From assembly GCA_033065855.1 (NCBI GenBank), contig JAVXUO010001342.1, positions 22,418 through 86,417 of the forward strand: DNA of 64,000 nt. Direction: 5' to 3'. Within the stretch, counting starts at the first letter, position 1. The number at the start of each line of letters is the position of its first letter. A model generated the notes under the pieces. The model saw only the letters and a list, made by a program, of their open reading frames with translations. It made no database searches and was not told the DNA's origin. This document shows positions 32,463 through 45,200 of this stretch, one piece after another. Source of the stretch: Escallonia rubra (Eukaryota > Streptophyta > Magnoliopsida > Escalloniales > Escalloniaceae). Both the position numbers and the translations under genes were made by a program.

Positions 32463-32713
32463 TTATGCAATTCTTCTGTAATATTTGCATACGCATATAT
32501 GTTTGCTTTGGTTCCTTTGAACTGTAAGTTGAAAAAAGAATGAGTAAATTGTGTTATAGAACCGCCTGATGATGTAAAAAAAAAAAGCTTAAAGAACTCA
32601 AAAATCTAACCACGACACTGTAACACAATCTACTCATTATTCTTTAAACTTACAGATTAGAGGAACTAAAGCAAACATATATACTTAGCAAATATTCTGC
32701 AACAATTGCATGA
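32463..32713. mobile_element. foldback MITE, about 250 bp
   Basis: The left half (GTTATGCAATTCTTCTGTAA..., ending near TGAGTAAATTGTGTTA) is the imperfect reverse complement of the right half (TAACACAATCTACTCATTAT..., ending AACAATTGCATGAC). The arms are about 95-105 bp around a 50-60 bp centre. It lies in the Helitron's right portion. I could not define a target-site duplication. Confidence 0.65.
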
Positions 32714-34080
32714 CTATTTAATTAATCAATACTATAATTTTATAAGTGTATGAGACGAAAAAATATTCTACTGGATATCATGTTTGCATCTTAATAAGTT
32801 GGTGATTTCTTGAAGCAATGATTTATGAAAAAGATAAGAACGGACTTTGACATTTACGATTCTAAAGATTAAGAACTATTAACCTAACTTTTGAAGTTAA
32901 GAGACTTGGTTTTGAGATGTTACATGTTGAACCACTAAAAGAGCTTAATAATAATATAGTCTTAACATATTACTTGAAACTTTTACAAATGAAGTATTAA
33001 AAATTTCTTACTAACGATTATAGTTTTAACAAAAGTATAAGATACTCTCTTTTTGTTTCTTGAATGTGGTATGCATTGATACACTTTTTGTAACTTTTTA
33101 AAATATTTTATTAATGTACTCGAGCTAGATTTAGGATCCCAAATTATAATATCTAATAATTGAGGCGAGAAATACAATTATAGCTCATAACACGTCTTTG
33201 CATTGTATTTCTAATATAATAAGAGTTATAAAAACTAAGCTTAAACATATTAATGTTGCTAAAGATCTCCAAACATTATTTTGAATGGGATTCTTAATTT
33301 TGCAATTAATTAATCGGCAAATATAGTAAACATTTAAATAATAAGCCATATGCAATTCGAAAAAACAATTCGAAACATTCAAAATATTCTAACCAATATA
33401 GTAAACTATTATGACTTTATTTAAATATTATATATCGAAAGCTCTCTAGCATGAAATATTAACCTGTAAAACAAAAAATTACTTAAAATATTTAATAAGA
33501 AAAAATAGGTACTATTTCAAATTCATATATAAGTTTCCTTTAAATTCAAATATGAATATAACTAAATATGTTGGTTTAAAGTTTTGGTCAATAATTTCCT
33601 TACTCTAAGGTTTTGCGCTATCCTATTTAGTCGCAATGGTTAAATGCATATTTACCATAATATGCAGATTCTATATGAGATAAATAAATAAATAGTGCAA
33701 ATTTAAAACATTAATTATGTGAGCATTTCTTAAATTCAACTAATTTTATGTTGGAAAAGTTTTGAACCAATTTTTTTCTATGGTACTTTTATTGTGAGTA
33801 ATTAAACTCTTAAGCATTCTAAATTCTATATTAGCATTATACCATTTATGATTTTATGTTAACTTTTATACTTTTGAATATAATTGCATATAAAATCTAA
33901 AAAGATATTAGTTATGTTGTGATGAATGTACATTAAAAATTAGATTAAAAACCTTATTATCTCTTAAGATAAATCTTACTTAGAAAGCATGCTTATTGTA
34001 TACTTTGAGAAATTTTGGTTAAATTTTATTCAACAATTTCCTTACTATGAGATTTTTGAGTTATCCTATGTAGTCATGTG
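32714..34080. other. Helitron body, AT-rich, no gene
   Basis: Only short, stop-rich frames. Some phrases resemble the repeats left of the MULE. Confidence 0.5.
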
Positions 34081-34837
34081 CAGGGGCGGACCACCCCCAT
34101 GACCGGGGGGGGCCATGGCACCCCTCATTTCTTTTGGAAGTCTTCTGTAGTTGCCCAGATAATGAATCAGTATATTTAAAATACTATCATGTCCTTTGGA
34201 TTGGAAATAGTAGCCAATAAAAGGCCTGCCCTTCCCTTTAAGCTAAGATTAGAACTGGACTTAACTAACCCTCCTTGGATCCTTTTAAAATGTTTACAAA
34301 AATACATTATATTGTAACACTAATTTATTAAGATTTAATTTGTTATATCTTTTACTCTTTGTGCCATATCATAGTCATTATCTTCTTCATTTTCTTGCTT
34401 TATCTTCATTCTTCTAAACCCCAAAATTTAAATTTCCACATTACAAAAAAAAAAAAAAACAAGATTAAAAGGTTCATTCTTTTTTTTTTTAAAGTTTAAA
34501 TTCTTATAGTAGGTTAACTTATACGTAACTAATTTACTCATTTAGTTAACAATCACATTAGTAAAATATTTATACAGTAAAAGTTAAGCTTTTTCAATGC
34601 AAAATTAGAAATTTTTTTTGACTAACATTAACAAGTCATAGTGAAAATATATTGTTAGTAGACAAATTGAGTAATCTATTTTGTATTTAACGAATTTAAT
34701 AGTGACGCTAATTATAATGTGTTTTTTATTATTCATATTTTATGTGAACTTGAACCTTTTGAATTCTATTATGTTAGTCATCAATTTTTTTTATGATTTT
34801 TTGGCACCCCCGATTAAACTTTCTGGATCCGCCCCTG
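34081..34837. mobile_element. hAT-family non-autonomous element, 757 bp
   Basis: Ends CAGGGGCGGACC and, read inward from the right, CAGGGGCGGATCC. Flanking 8-bp duplications are GTCATGTG (34073-34080) and GTCATGTT (34838-34845), one mismatch. There is no transposase. Part of its right half is related to 49666-49975. Confidence 0.85.
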
Positions 34838-35393
34838 GTCATGTTAGTTAAACTTTATATAATTACCCCATGCAATGATTACTATATTCTCTGTATACTT
34901 TGTTGGTGGATTACATTTGCTTTTGTAAGTGGCACATCATCCTTACTTAATTAGTCTATGCTATAAACAAATATATGGGCCAAAATTTTCTTTATCAAAA
35001 TTAAACTAATATGTAATTAACGTTATGGGTAACACATTCAAGGTACAAATTATATTTAAAAAGTTCTTAGAAAATAATAAAAATGTCTTGAGCAATAGCA
35101 AATTGATCTCAATATGTTCTCCGCATAATTTTATCGGTAGAGAATTTACTTTTTATTTTTTGTTTACTAAATGAACTTTTAATTTTTGTTCATCTACATA
35201 GTTACCAAATCAGAATTAACAAATATGCACAAGGACATTGCTTAATGATATTTCACCATAAAGATTAATTTATTTTATTACAAGCGAGTTCAAGATAAAA
35301 ATTAAAATAGCTATCTTTGATGAAATAACCATAATAAAATAATAAAATTGTGCATTTCAAAACTACTAAAATAAGTTAATGTTAATAAACAGT

Positions 35394-35410
35394 CCCGTGC
35401 TTGGCACAGG
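35394..35410 (+). terminator. Helitron 3' terminal hairpin
   Basis: CCCGTGC-TTG-GCACAGG, followed after 8 bases by CTAG. This structure marks the end of rolling-circle transposition in Helitrons; that role is known for the family and is not shown here. Confidence 0.75.
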
Positions 35411-35422
35411 ATTCTGAACTAG

Positions 35423-35990
35423 TTCACAAGTAATAAGGGAGCTGCACATACCAGAAGATTACTCAGCATATCCCTATCAAGGCATAAATATCAGTTAAGA
35501 TGGTGTTCAAAAAATTTAGGTATATACAATGTAACATATTACATCCTAGCAGCCAATGACAAAAACTAATGCAAGAACTAGCGCGGCAAGAGGATGAAGA
35601 AGAATAAAATCAGGAAAAGCAGCCAAATAACCAAGAACTGGAAAACAGGGAGGCCGAACAGCAAAACCAAGGGCAATAAGGCACAAGTTTGATCATCTCA
35701 GACAGTGACAAACATCGGTCAGCAACATCTTCATCATCCCCAACATCTTAAATATTCCAGATAAAATAATCTTTTTCTTGTGGAAAATAGTGTATAATAG
35801 CCTTGCAGAAATAGGTAGTCTAATAAAAAGAAACCTTTGCAGAAATAGGTAGTCTAATAAAAAGAAACCTAAATGTAAATACAATCCACACACTGTCAGA
35901 TCAAGAAGAGGAGGACACTTCTCATATGTTCTTCAATGTAAATTCTCAAATCACATTCCAGGTGCTCTCATCTTGTCTGGCCACGGGAGA
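35423..35990. other. no gene; 34-bp tandem duplication
   Basis: At about 35802-35870 a block with GCAGAAATAGGTAGTCTAAT is present twice in tandem. The 35885-35965 stretch resembles 37712-37797. No protein recognised. Confidence 0.5.
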
Positions 35991-37250
35991 GTCTCTTTGT
36001 CGTGGATCTTATGCAAGATTTATGATAAACAAGTATCCAGTGGCGTCAAATTCTTCATGCCGATGATTGGCTCATTGGGGAGTCTATCATCGCATCTTTG
36101 GAGCTTGGAACTGCCCCCATTTTTGGGGCTACACTCTTCATGTGGCTGCTTGCCTTGCTCCTGATTCTTGTCTTTAGTACGTGCCAAATGGGCTTCCAGA
36201 TAGTCTTCTACGTGAATATACTTGTTTGCTTTATCCAAGAGGGCCTTCGTGTTGCCATGAAAGCTTTTGTTTACCAAAAAGGCAAATCGCGTCGTCAGAC
36301 AGAGCCATGTAAGAAGGCTGTACACTTCACCGACTCATCTGAATTGTCTACTTCAAGCGTTGTAGCATTGAAGCAACCAATGTAACGAGAAAAAGACTTG
36401 GTTCTTTTCCTCCACGACATTGAGGAGATTGGTAGAATTCTTTCATCGAGATTGGCTGCTCATAAAGTGTTTCTGGAAAAAGATCCGACAGTTGATAAAA
36501 TGAGTGCATAGATCGATGAGGTAGAGACTTGAACTCGACAGATGCAGCTTTTCTGCACATTGTGGGAAGGTATGGCACATATTGTGTCCTATATTTTTAA
36601 CAGCATCGTGTTGGTCTTGAAGTGGTAGACGTACTCACCCGCATCCCCGCTTCCGTCTATTAGATCACATTCTGGCATCTTGAAGTTACGTGGCAATTTT
36701 GCCTCTTCAATCGCTCCAATTAATGGATACACTAAAGCAGTAGATGACCTTGGCGGGGATCATCCTTGGGGATGACATGCCTTAGACAGAGCTCGTCTTT
36801 GGGAACAGCGTGCCTAAGATGATGAGTGCTGCGAGCTATCTTCCTCTGAGAAATCTTTGTGATAATAAGAGCCAACCCAATCACATGCCCGCTCGCCTTC
36901 TTTCAGCACATAAGTTAGGTCGTACATTGTGTTATAGCTTGATCGCGAACGGTTAGTCGACGCCAAGGTTGAATGACATACTTCGTAAACATTCTTTGTA
37001 GATTGTTGACCACGTCTTTCAGGTAATGGATCTCCTTCGTCTGCTTTGTGTGGGGTGTTTGAACAACTTGTAGTTGATGCGGTGGCGCAAGTCATCGTTC
37101 CGAAGAGTGGGAGTCAACAAACGGCTAGGTCGAGGTCCAGACCCTGAATTGCAAGTCCTGGACGTCACCTTGACGTGATGATTTTTTTCGTATCGATAGT
37201 TTGATCTGTCTGACGAGTAAGCGTTGTGCACCAATTGCAAAATGACGGTT
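35990..37250 (-). pseudogene. Ty3/gypsy-type gag relic
   Basis: On the minus strand near 36600-36700, LPRNFKMPECDLIDGSGDAG and EYVYHFKT match the LP..FKMP.L..FDG..DP..HL..F start of retrotransposon gag. Downstream pieces (SFYQLSDLF, then TLEVDNSDESVK.TAF) match F.EL...F and LEV...DE.....F. Pieces lie in different frames with internal stops, so it is dead. I saw no protease, reverse transcriptase or integrase beside it. It is a solo gag fragment of an LTR retrotransposon. Confidence 0.65.
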
Positions 37251-39272
37251 CGACGAGGGTGACTTGATCAGTGATGGCAATCTCAAGTAATCCGCCTAAT
37301 TTGATGTTTGTTAGAAGCCCTGTTATCAACCATGATTCATGTTGTGCTCATACGGATGGCGTCAATCTGTTTTATTTTCTTGTAAAAAGTGCTCCATAAT
37401 GGCCTTGCACAAGCAACTACTCTCTTTGATCCAAAATAATTGATCATATTTCTTTTTGGGTTACCCATAAAAAAGTTGATCACTTTAAGAAAGATTCGGC
37501 AGGTATTTTTCCGTGTTGATACATTAAAAAACTTTTTAAATTCAAAATCTCTCCACATAATTATATACCAACTCATTTTCTTTTTTCTGACCCACTTTTG
37601 CCCGCTCCCATGGTAGAATGAAAAACTCATAAACATGACTCATGTCCTAAATAAGCGTACAAGTCAAACCTGATCAAATAATTTGGGATGGAAAAATAAA
37701 CCTACATGCAAATCCAATCTACGAACTTTGTGATCAAGAGAGGAACACTTCTCATTTGTTCTTTAAATATAATTTCTTAAATCGCACTTGGTTTGCCAAT
37801 GAATAGGCCATATGGCCCAAGGACTCAAACCTGGAATCAATGGGTAAATGCCTAAACTTTCTATGTAATCCAGAACAATTTTTGCTGAGAACAACAAAAG
37901 CATGTCTTACGACTCTCAACAGCCATCTGCTGCTACTTTTGAAAGCCAAAAATGAAGCCACATTTGAAGGGAAAAAGCCTGTTCCTTTAAGGATCATAGA
38001 AGAAAGTCAACAAGTAGTAACAGAGTGGACCGACAAAGCATCTGTTGCTGTCAGAAAATCCTCTCGAAAAATGACCTACAATCTAGAAAAAGAATGACCG
38101 CCGAGTGAACTTCCGTCGGGAGAACTCTCTCTCCTCAAATCAGAACACAACTAGATGATAGAACTCTAAAAATACAAGAAAGACCGTAGTGTTTGTTTGC
38201 AAATAGTTGTCTACGGACCTAAAGAATCCCCTTCCCCTCCTATATAAGCAGAGGTGTTAGAGTCTAACAAGAGTGACAGCTGGGCCTGGCCTTGATCCTC
38301 GGGATCAAGCTGGAGTCTCTTTAAAAACTTAAGTTTGACCAGGAATGACAGGTGTCACTCAGTGATTGGGAGTATATTATTATCTATATAAATATTAGCA
38401 TCCATCTTCATAAAATTCAAAGCCACAACTAGAACGAAGCAGAAAAATAAAATTCAGAATGATAAATAAAATTCCAGAGTGATCTCCTTTGCAGTCCAAC
38501 TAGGCACGTGATCACAACCAAGGCCAGACAAACCTTTTGAAGATATCAAGCAGACGCTGCACGGAAGGAGACAACAGCAAAAGCAGGGACTTGAATATTC
38601 CTAAACCTAGAGCAAGAGCAGATGGAAATAAAATTGCGTAAGTATGCACCCAACGCAGAACAAGCAAAAGCACTGGCCACAAGGAACGCATTAACGGGCA
38701 TTCACATATAGAACTCCATACGAATTGTCTTTGGTTGATGTATGTAGGAGAAGTTTGCACCCAGCAATACCAGACATAAGAACTTTGTGGTAGTAAGCTA
38801 CTTTTCTGTAACATTAAAAAGTAGTTACCATGGCAGCATGTGGGGCAAAGCGCATGAGCTAGCAAGGACTGCTTTGCAGATAAAATGAATGCATCCACTT
38901 ATCTTTCAAAAAATAAAAAAGAATGAACCCAAGACCTAAGCTTTTAAGCCAAGTTGAGCGTGATCTGAGCATTTTTCATCACTCTAACTCCTGTTATCTC
39001 CCTTTAAAACTAGCCCATCACCACAAAATTTCAAATTTCTCAAAACGAAAAACCGGAAAGTAATAAACATTTCGATTGTTTCCAAGAAGCTGATCGAACA
39101 GGGGATTAAGCAAAGATCCAAAACAAAGAAATAGGAACAAAATTCAAACCAATAAAAACCAGTTCAAGCACAAATTGCACACTTTTGCAATTTTATACAT
39201 AACGACACAAAACACTTCAATTCAAATCGTCCGGAAAAACTGCCAAGCAGGTGAACAAGCAGGAAAAGGAAA
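37250..39272. other. no recognisable gene; possible LTR remnant
   Basis: The stretch 37697-37797 is a diverged direct copy of 35868-35965, on the other side of the gag relic. A good TATA motif (CTATATAAGC, about 38242-38251) precedes a TGTTAGAGTCTAACA palindrome, suggesting an LTR promoter, but I cannot define LTR ends. The 3' flank of the F-box gene begins somewhere before 39272. Confidence 0.3.
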
Positions 39273-42200
39273 TTAGTAAGCTGGAAACATGGGACCTGTC
39301 CCGCCTTCCTTGTCCGCATCAGGAATGCTGGAGTAGCAGTAAAGATTATTGGACATCTCCCAACTCCAGTCCAGCTTCCTTGATACAGACATACGAGGCC
39401 ACCGGTTAATCCTCACATAGTGCGCCCTAATCTTTCCATCTGCCAAGAAGCTGGTAACAACGGAATAACAGGCCTCGTGACCACCCCACACCTTGTCACC
39501 AGGATCTGCAGTTTGGCTCCCATCCGGATGGAAGTAACGGCGCATCGGACGTCCCATGCCCCTCCAGTAGGGATCAAGATTACGCCAATACTCAGGAGCC
39601 CGCTGCAGTAAGAGAATATCTTGTCACAGTGCACGCAAACAATGAATATAAATAGACCGCAGACTTGGATTTCATCCAGCTGTGATTATCATTATCTCAA
39701 AATATAGTGGACAAAGTTCCAAAAAAAAAAAGTCGCTTTATGCATAATACACTAAAACGGCCTAATTTGCTCCTGCCATTTTTCTTTGAGGTTAATACCG
39801 AAACCGTCCCTCGATACCTCAAATACCATCAAGTGTGTCAAACTCAGTACACTGTTCAATACTTAGTTGCAGGAAACTCCTAATAAGGTGACGTTTCTCT
39901 CTCGGAAACTCGCTTTTGCGATCCCAAGTTAGGAGCTCCACGGGATCTCGTCCCAAGCTAATATGGGAACTCGATCCCGTTAGCTGGATAGAGATGCATG
40001 GAACAAGTGAGAGAATACCTGAAAATCAAGCCCTTTTCAACTCAATTCCTTGTTTCTCTCCTCCTTCAAGTCCTTAAAGCCTCCTTGTCTGTTGTTGCTG
40101 GCTATGTAAACTATACTAAACAAATGATAATACTCTTTACGCATTTATTTATTCAAGCCGCTCCCAACCTCAGATTCTTCTTGGTGCTTACGCTCCCCCG
40201 CCTCCGTTCCCGCTCCCGCCCCCGCACCCGCCCTCGCTTTGTGCAACTAAGGTTCAACATAGTCTGCTTAATTAAATGTGCTCTGATGCCCATCAGAAAC
40301 ATGAGGTATTACTATGAAACAGTCAAAAAATTTGATACTGAAGTCGCACCACGATAGCACTTGAGGTGAAGTCGTGAAATTTATCCCGTTCTCTCTCTCT
40401 TTGTGTTTTTGTTACATTTTTTGTGTCGTCATGATGCATAATAATGGATTAATTGTACCAAACAGGGGGTTAACAGCTCTCATGCTCGTAGGCGAGCAGA
40501 AAATCAAGATTGTGCATATTCCAAAAATTTAGGCACCTCTTTTTCTCCTCTGTTTTTTTTTTTTTTTTTTTTGGTGACAAGTATTCCAAAAGAGTTGGCA
40601 AAGCTGGGAAGAAGGCAGATACCTGGTTAAAATGAAAATCCCAACCATGGTCCCACAGATCTTCCTTCATGATGCGGGTCTAACATCAAGAAGTTAAGGT
40701 TAGGAGGAAGTTCACATGAGCATAAAATGATGAATATGAGGAGAAAGTGAAAAAGAGTCACTCACGCGCTTGCCGTCCATAACGGACAATGAGTAAGCGG
40801 CCAACTTTGACAGTCCCCGGACTTGTGACAGGCGAGGTATGTGTGCTTTCCCAAGCCATAATTCCTCGCACTACAAAAAAAGGAAACAATCTATAATCTC
40901 AATCTCGTTTGAAGAAAAGAGCGACAAATAGACACTGTCATCAATTAACAAAATACTGCCATGGGAACCCCACTTTTCAACAGGTAAACATAAAAGATGC
41001 ATCTCTTGGAGTAACATTATGTTAGCACAAGCAGTAACAAACTGTTTGATTTAAATAAATGCAACTTATAACATTTACTAGTCTTAAGGAAGTTATCCCT
41101 GTCAATAAGGGATAAATCTGTGGCTTTTCTACCCTGTTCATTGCCCAAGAAACCCAAGATGACTGTTTAACACAAATCTCTAAAACATTGGATCTTTGCT
41201 AGTGTGTTTTATTGAACTTGAATTGAGCTAAAATTGCAATAGACCCATGTATCTATAAACCAATGAAAGCATGCTGGTCAAGCTTTTAAAAGAAGTTTGA
41301 ATCACCAAACACTCTCCTCTCCCCTCGTACTCTGCTTCCAGAAAGTCAAGAAAATACAAGGATAATTTAGAATATTTCTTATCCTCGATACCTGATGTAT
41401 TAAAGACCTATCAATCGTCCCTCAGACTATACGGCCCTGACTGGACCCAAGTCTCAATAATAGTTTTCAAATGTTCCGGAAACCCAAATATCTGTTATTT
41501 GCCAAAGGAAGCAAAAACAAGAGCAGGATGCTCTTTAAAAAGGTTTTAACTTCTCTCCAACATTAGTAAATTCAAGCTAGCCCATTTGACTGCAGAACAC
41601 ACGAGAGGGTACTACTGATGAACGTGACAAAACCATCTTATTCATACAAAGGATGCCTTTCTACCTTCAAGCATTCTTTTATAAAGCTAAGGCCAAATGC
41701 CGCACCAAAATCTAACATGGAGCTAGTGAATCATATCTGAGAAATGAATACTCTGAAACATTCAGGAAGGAGGAAGCTGTTCTTGGCAGTTGGCACACTA
41801 TTAATCTCGCTTGTGTGATCCTCCTGCATGGGTTGAATGAGAAGACGTACCTGTAAAACCCTAGCACAGAAGCTGCACAAAAATGGGTATCATGAAAAAA
41901 CTACTAACTCGACATTTCCACCCCTTTCCCTCCCAACTATGGAGAGAGAGTCCTGAGACGTAAGTGGGCATAAACTTTTCCCTTTTTGCTTCCTTTCTTC
42001 CCATTTAGAAACTCTAAAACTCCGCTACTTTCCGTCTTCTAATCCTTCCTCGCCTTTCTAAAATCTCAGACGATTTGAAACTATTGAACATAGATCCCTT
42101 GATATGATCTCGAATGTTATCAGTTCGGATACCTAGACCAGATAATACTGTACATGGCTTAAGGACTACAATAACAGCAACAGAAACAAAAGACATCCTA

Positions 42201-45200
42201 TACTTCCCACAGTTATAACTTCCTCTTTTCCTCTTTTTACCCCCTATTTGCGCAGAACCCAGATGCAAGCCAATCAATGGATGTTCATTGCACTTTCGAA
42301 TATATTCAATCCACAAGATACCACCTGCAGCTCCTCCCCCCACAGAACCACAGGAGAAAAGACACTACTCAATTATTAATCCTGCTAAAAGAAGCTACAA
42401 CACAGGGAAAATTGTTAAGGAGAATGAACACGATGTATAATTACTCAAAGTGTGCGGGGATAAGGTATAGAATATGTCAAGCACAGAGTAACCCTTGCAG
42501 TAGCATAAATGAAGATTCTTGAAGGCTTCTCTAAAAAGCCAGTCAGCTTAAATTTTTTCAAACTCTTTTACCCACCATTATTGCTTCTGTTCTTCCAAAA
42601 TATCTGCATCATTCAATTTGTTTTCAACAGCGTCATCTTCTCGGAGACATCATATCCTTTAGCTTGCACCAATCTCTTTCTTTTAGGATATTCTTGTCTC
42701 TAGTTCACAAAGAAAAACCAGGAAGAAGAAGAGAATAAGGATAGCAAATAGCTGGAATTGAAGAAAGGCTGTTTAATGATGAATCTCATTGGCATGAGCA
42801 TTATAATAGTTGGGGATGACCTAAATAGTAGTGGTTACCATACAATTTAATTCTTCTTTTGGGAGGAACGATTGTCCTAACGATAATTTATGCTGGTAAA
42901 ATGCTGCACAAGCTACAAAATCATCACAAAAATCAAGAAATCACAACTTCATATTTTTGGGATAGCCATGCCAGTGGCACTTGTTTTCCAGTGTTCTTCT
43001 TTGAGGGTTGGCTTTTATTTTCCTCATTTCCTTTTTGGGAAAGGTGTGAGCTTTGTGGTTTTTGACGTGGCCTTGCCATCTACACATGTTTTCCAGTATT
43101 TCTGTTTGGGGTTAGTCTTTATTTTCCTTACTTCTCAGTGACTCACCATTGCGATACTGTAGGCCGGCTATATCTGCCTTTCGAAACCTGACACTCATGT
43201 CACCACAATGCCAAGGCTAGCCCTAACCTCAAGAAAAGAAAGTAAAACCAGTCAGAAAGTAAAATAACCCACCTTTCATTCTAAAATCTTAAATTAAAGC
43301 GCCCCACTTCCACACACGACGATTTTCTAAATAGTATGCCCTCCAGTGCCACACTATCTGATGCCTGAAAGGAACCCCCCCACCCCCCCCAAAAAAAAAA
43401 AAAAAAATAGAAAACGAAAAGGAACACCCCCTTTTCGATAGCTCTGCCAAGTATCAAAGTGATGGGTTTGAAGCCCTAAGGCAGCTCCAGAGTGACGAAG
43501 AGAAAGAAACGGGCAACATAACTTACATTAAGCATGAAGAAGCTTTATTGTAAGTGAAGCATGATTGCTAGGTGGCTTCAAATGACGGCCGACGATGATG
43601 GTAACTCCAGCCAAGGTGGATCACAAACAAAAACTCAGATTACTAAGCGACAACCAAAGAAGGATATGGCAATTGAGTTTCTTATGATCTCTGGGACTAC
43701 GAAGAGGCTTCTAGCGACACCGTAACTTTGGAGAAGTCAAAAACAAAGGCAATAGTCAAAAACGATGACACTGGTTTGTGCCCAAGTCAAACAATCATGT
43801 TTGTCATATCATCGGTGTGGCTCAGCGCATTAAAGTGTCGGCAGTCTCGGGATGGTGATGACGGTTTGAGTGGGAAAAAAAGGAAGAGGAAGGAAGATAC
43901 GGGCATCTTCTTGCGGTGGTGGTGGTGATTGGGAGTGAAGGGTGATGGTGAAGAGCGTCTCAAGAAGAGCTTTCATTTATAACAAGAAAAAAAATGATGA
44001 AGACGAAGTTGACATTAAAAAAAGCAGGAAAAAGAGCTGAATTAACACCTTAATACACACACACAAATGAAATGCCTGCCAAAAAAGATTCATACTGCCT
44101 ACAGAAAAAAGGGAATAAAACCCAAAGAAACTTAAGAAACCGATTAACCAACCCATCCAAACAGATCCTTCCTGCAAAACTAGAGCAAAAAAGTTACGGT
44201 TCTTAAGAAAGTACTCTAAATGGAGAGATAAGTTTGGTTAACATCTTCCAAACAGAGAGCTTATACTATTGATGACAAAAAAAAAAGAAACTGGTAAGCA
44301 TGAGCAGCGGCAATATCACAGTAGCAACTACAAGCCTCCACATCTGTCGCCCTAATGCATTGGAAAAAGCATTTAGTTTTGGAATAGGATCCACACACCT
44401 TAGATAACTCTTAAGATACATATCCACTGTCAGCCTTCCACTCTAGAAGCTATTTGTTCAATCACTTCATCATTGGTGAGCCAAAACATTACTTGTCAAT
44501 TCAGCTGCTTATACTCATTTCTCCATGATATTGTTTCTCAATACGTTCTTCTATAACCTTTTCCAAGCCCATATGCAGAATCCATTTCTCCCTGAAACTT
44601 TCAAGAACGATGATTTATGCAGCCGATATGCTCCTTGAAGTGTCCCGTAAGCCACATGACCTCTCAAGCAAAGAGCTTTTCTTCCCCTTCCTCACTCTTT
44701 CAATCTCCCATAGATCTTTTACCACCATAATCTAAACAGTAATGCAATATTATCAACAGAATTTTGTCCCCCTCACAACCAACTTATTGTCACACTTTCT
44801 AAACGACAATTTGAACCACAAATATAAGAACCTGATCCTGTTCAACTAAGAATTATCGTTCAAGTTAAATAACAGATTTCCAATCAGTGCCAATAACATT
44901 CTGCCGTGACAGACAAAATAAGCTCCAGTACCTCATAAGAATCTCAACTCTGTAGAAAGAGAAATGTAGGAAGAGTACCACACAGCCATCATTCAACACT
45001 CAAACGGGTCAGAAACCAAAAATTTCCCTCCCCCAAAAGGAAATAAGAAAGGACCATCTATCAATATTCCAGTTTTGGGTGTTAAGTATTGGTCGGAAGT
45101 ACAGATATGCAAGTACTGACAAGCAATTTGACTACTGAGTAAAACATACAGTAAATAATATATGAGCTTTTGACGATGAAATGAAATCATAGCGCATCTT

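Larger units (their letters stand above)
21892..35422 (+). mobile_element. Helitron (13.5 kb including nested elements)
   Basis: The 5' end starts TCTATATTTATATAATATAT and is soon followed by AAGCGAAGCG, the usual plant Helitron opening. The 3' end has a 7-bp stem hairpin (CCCGTGC / GCACAGG, 35394-35410, one G-T type mismatch), 8 bases, then CTAG (35419-35422). The element sits between A (21891) and T (35423), as expected for Helitrons, and has no TSD or inverted ends. After removing the nested MULE, hAT and MITE, roughly 3.5 kb of AT-rich sequence remains with no Rep/helicase, so it is non-autonomous. Confidence 0.8.

Noticed and set aside
37840..38097. 85-codon plus-strand frame
   Set aside because: No domain; it lies in probable LTR-remnant sequence with no gene-like neighbours.
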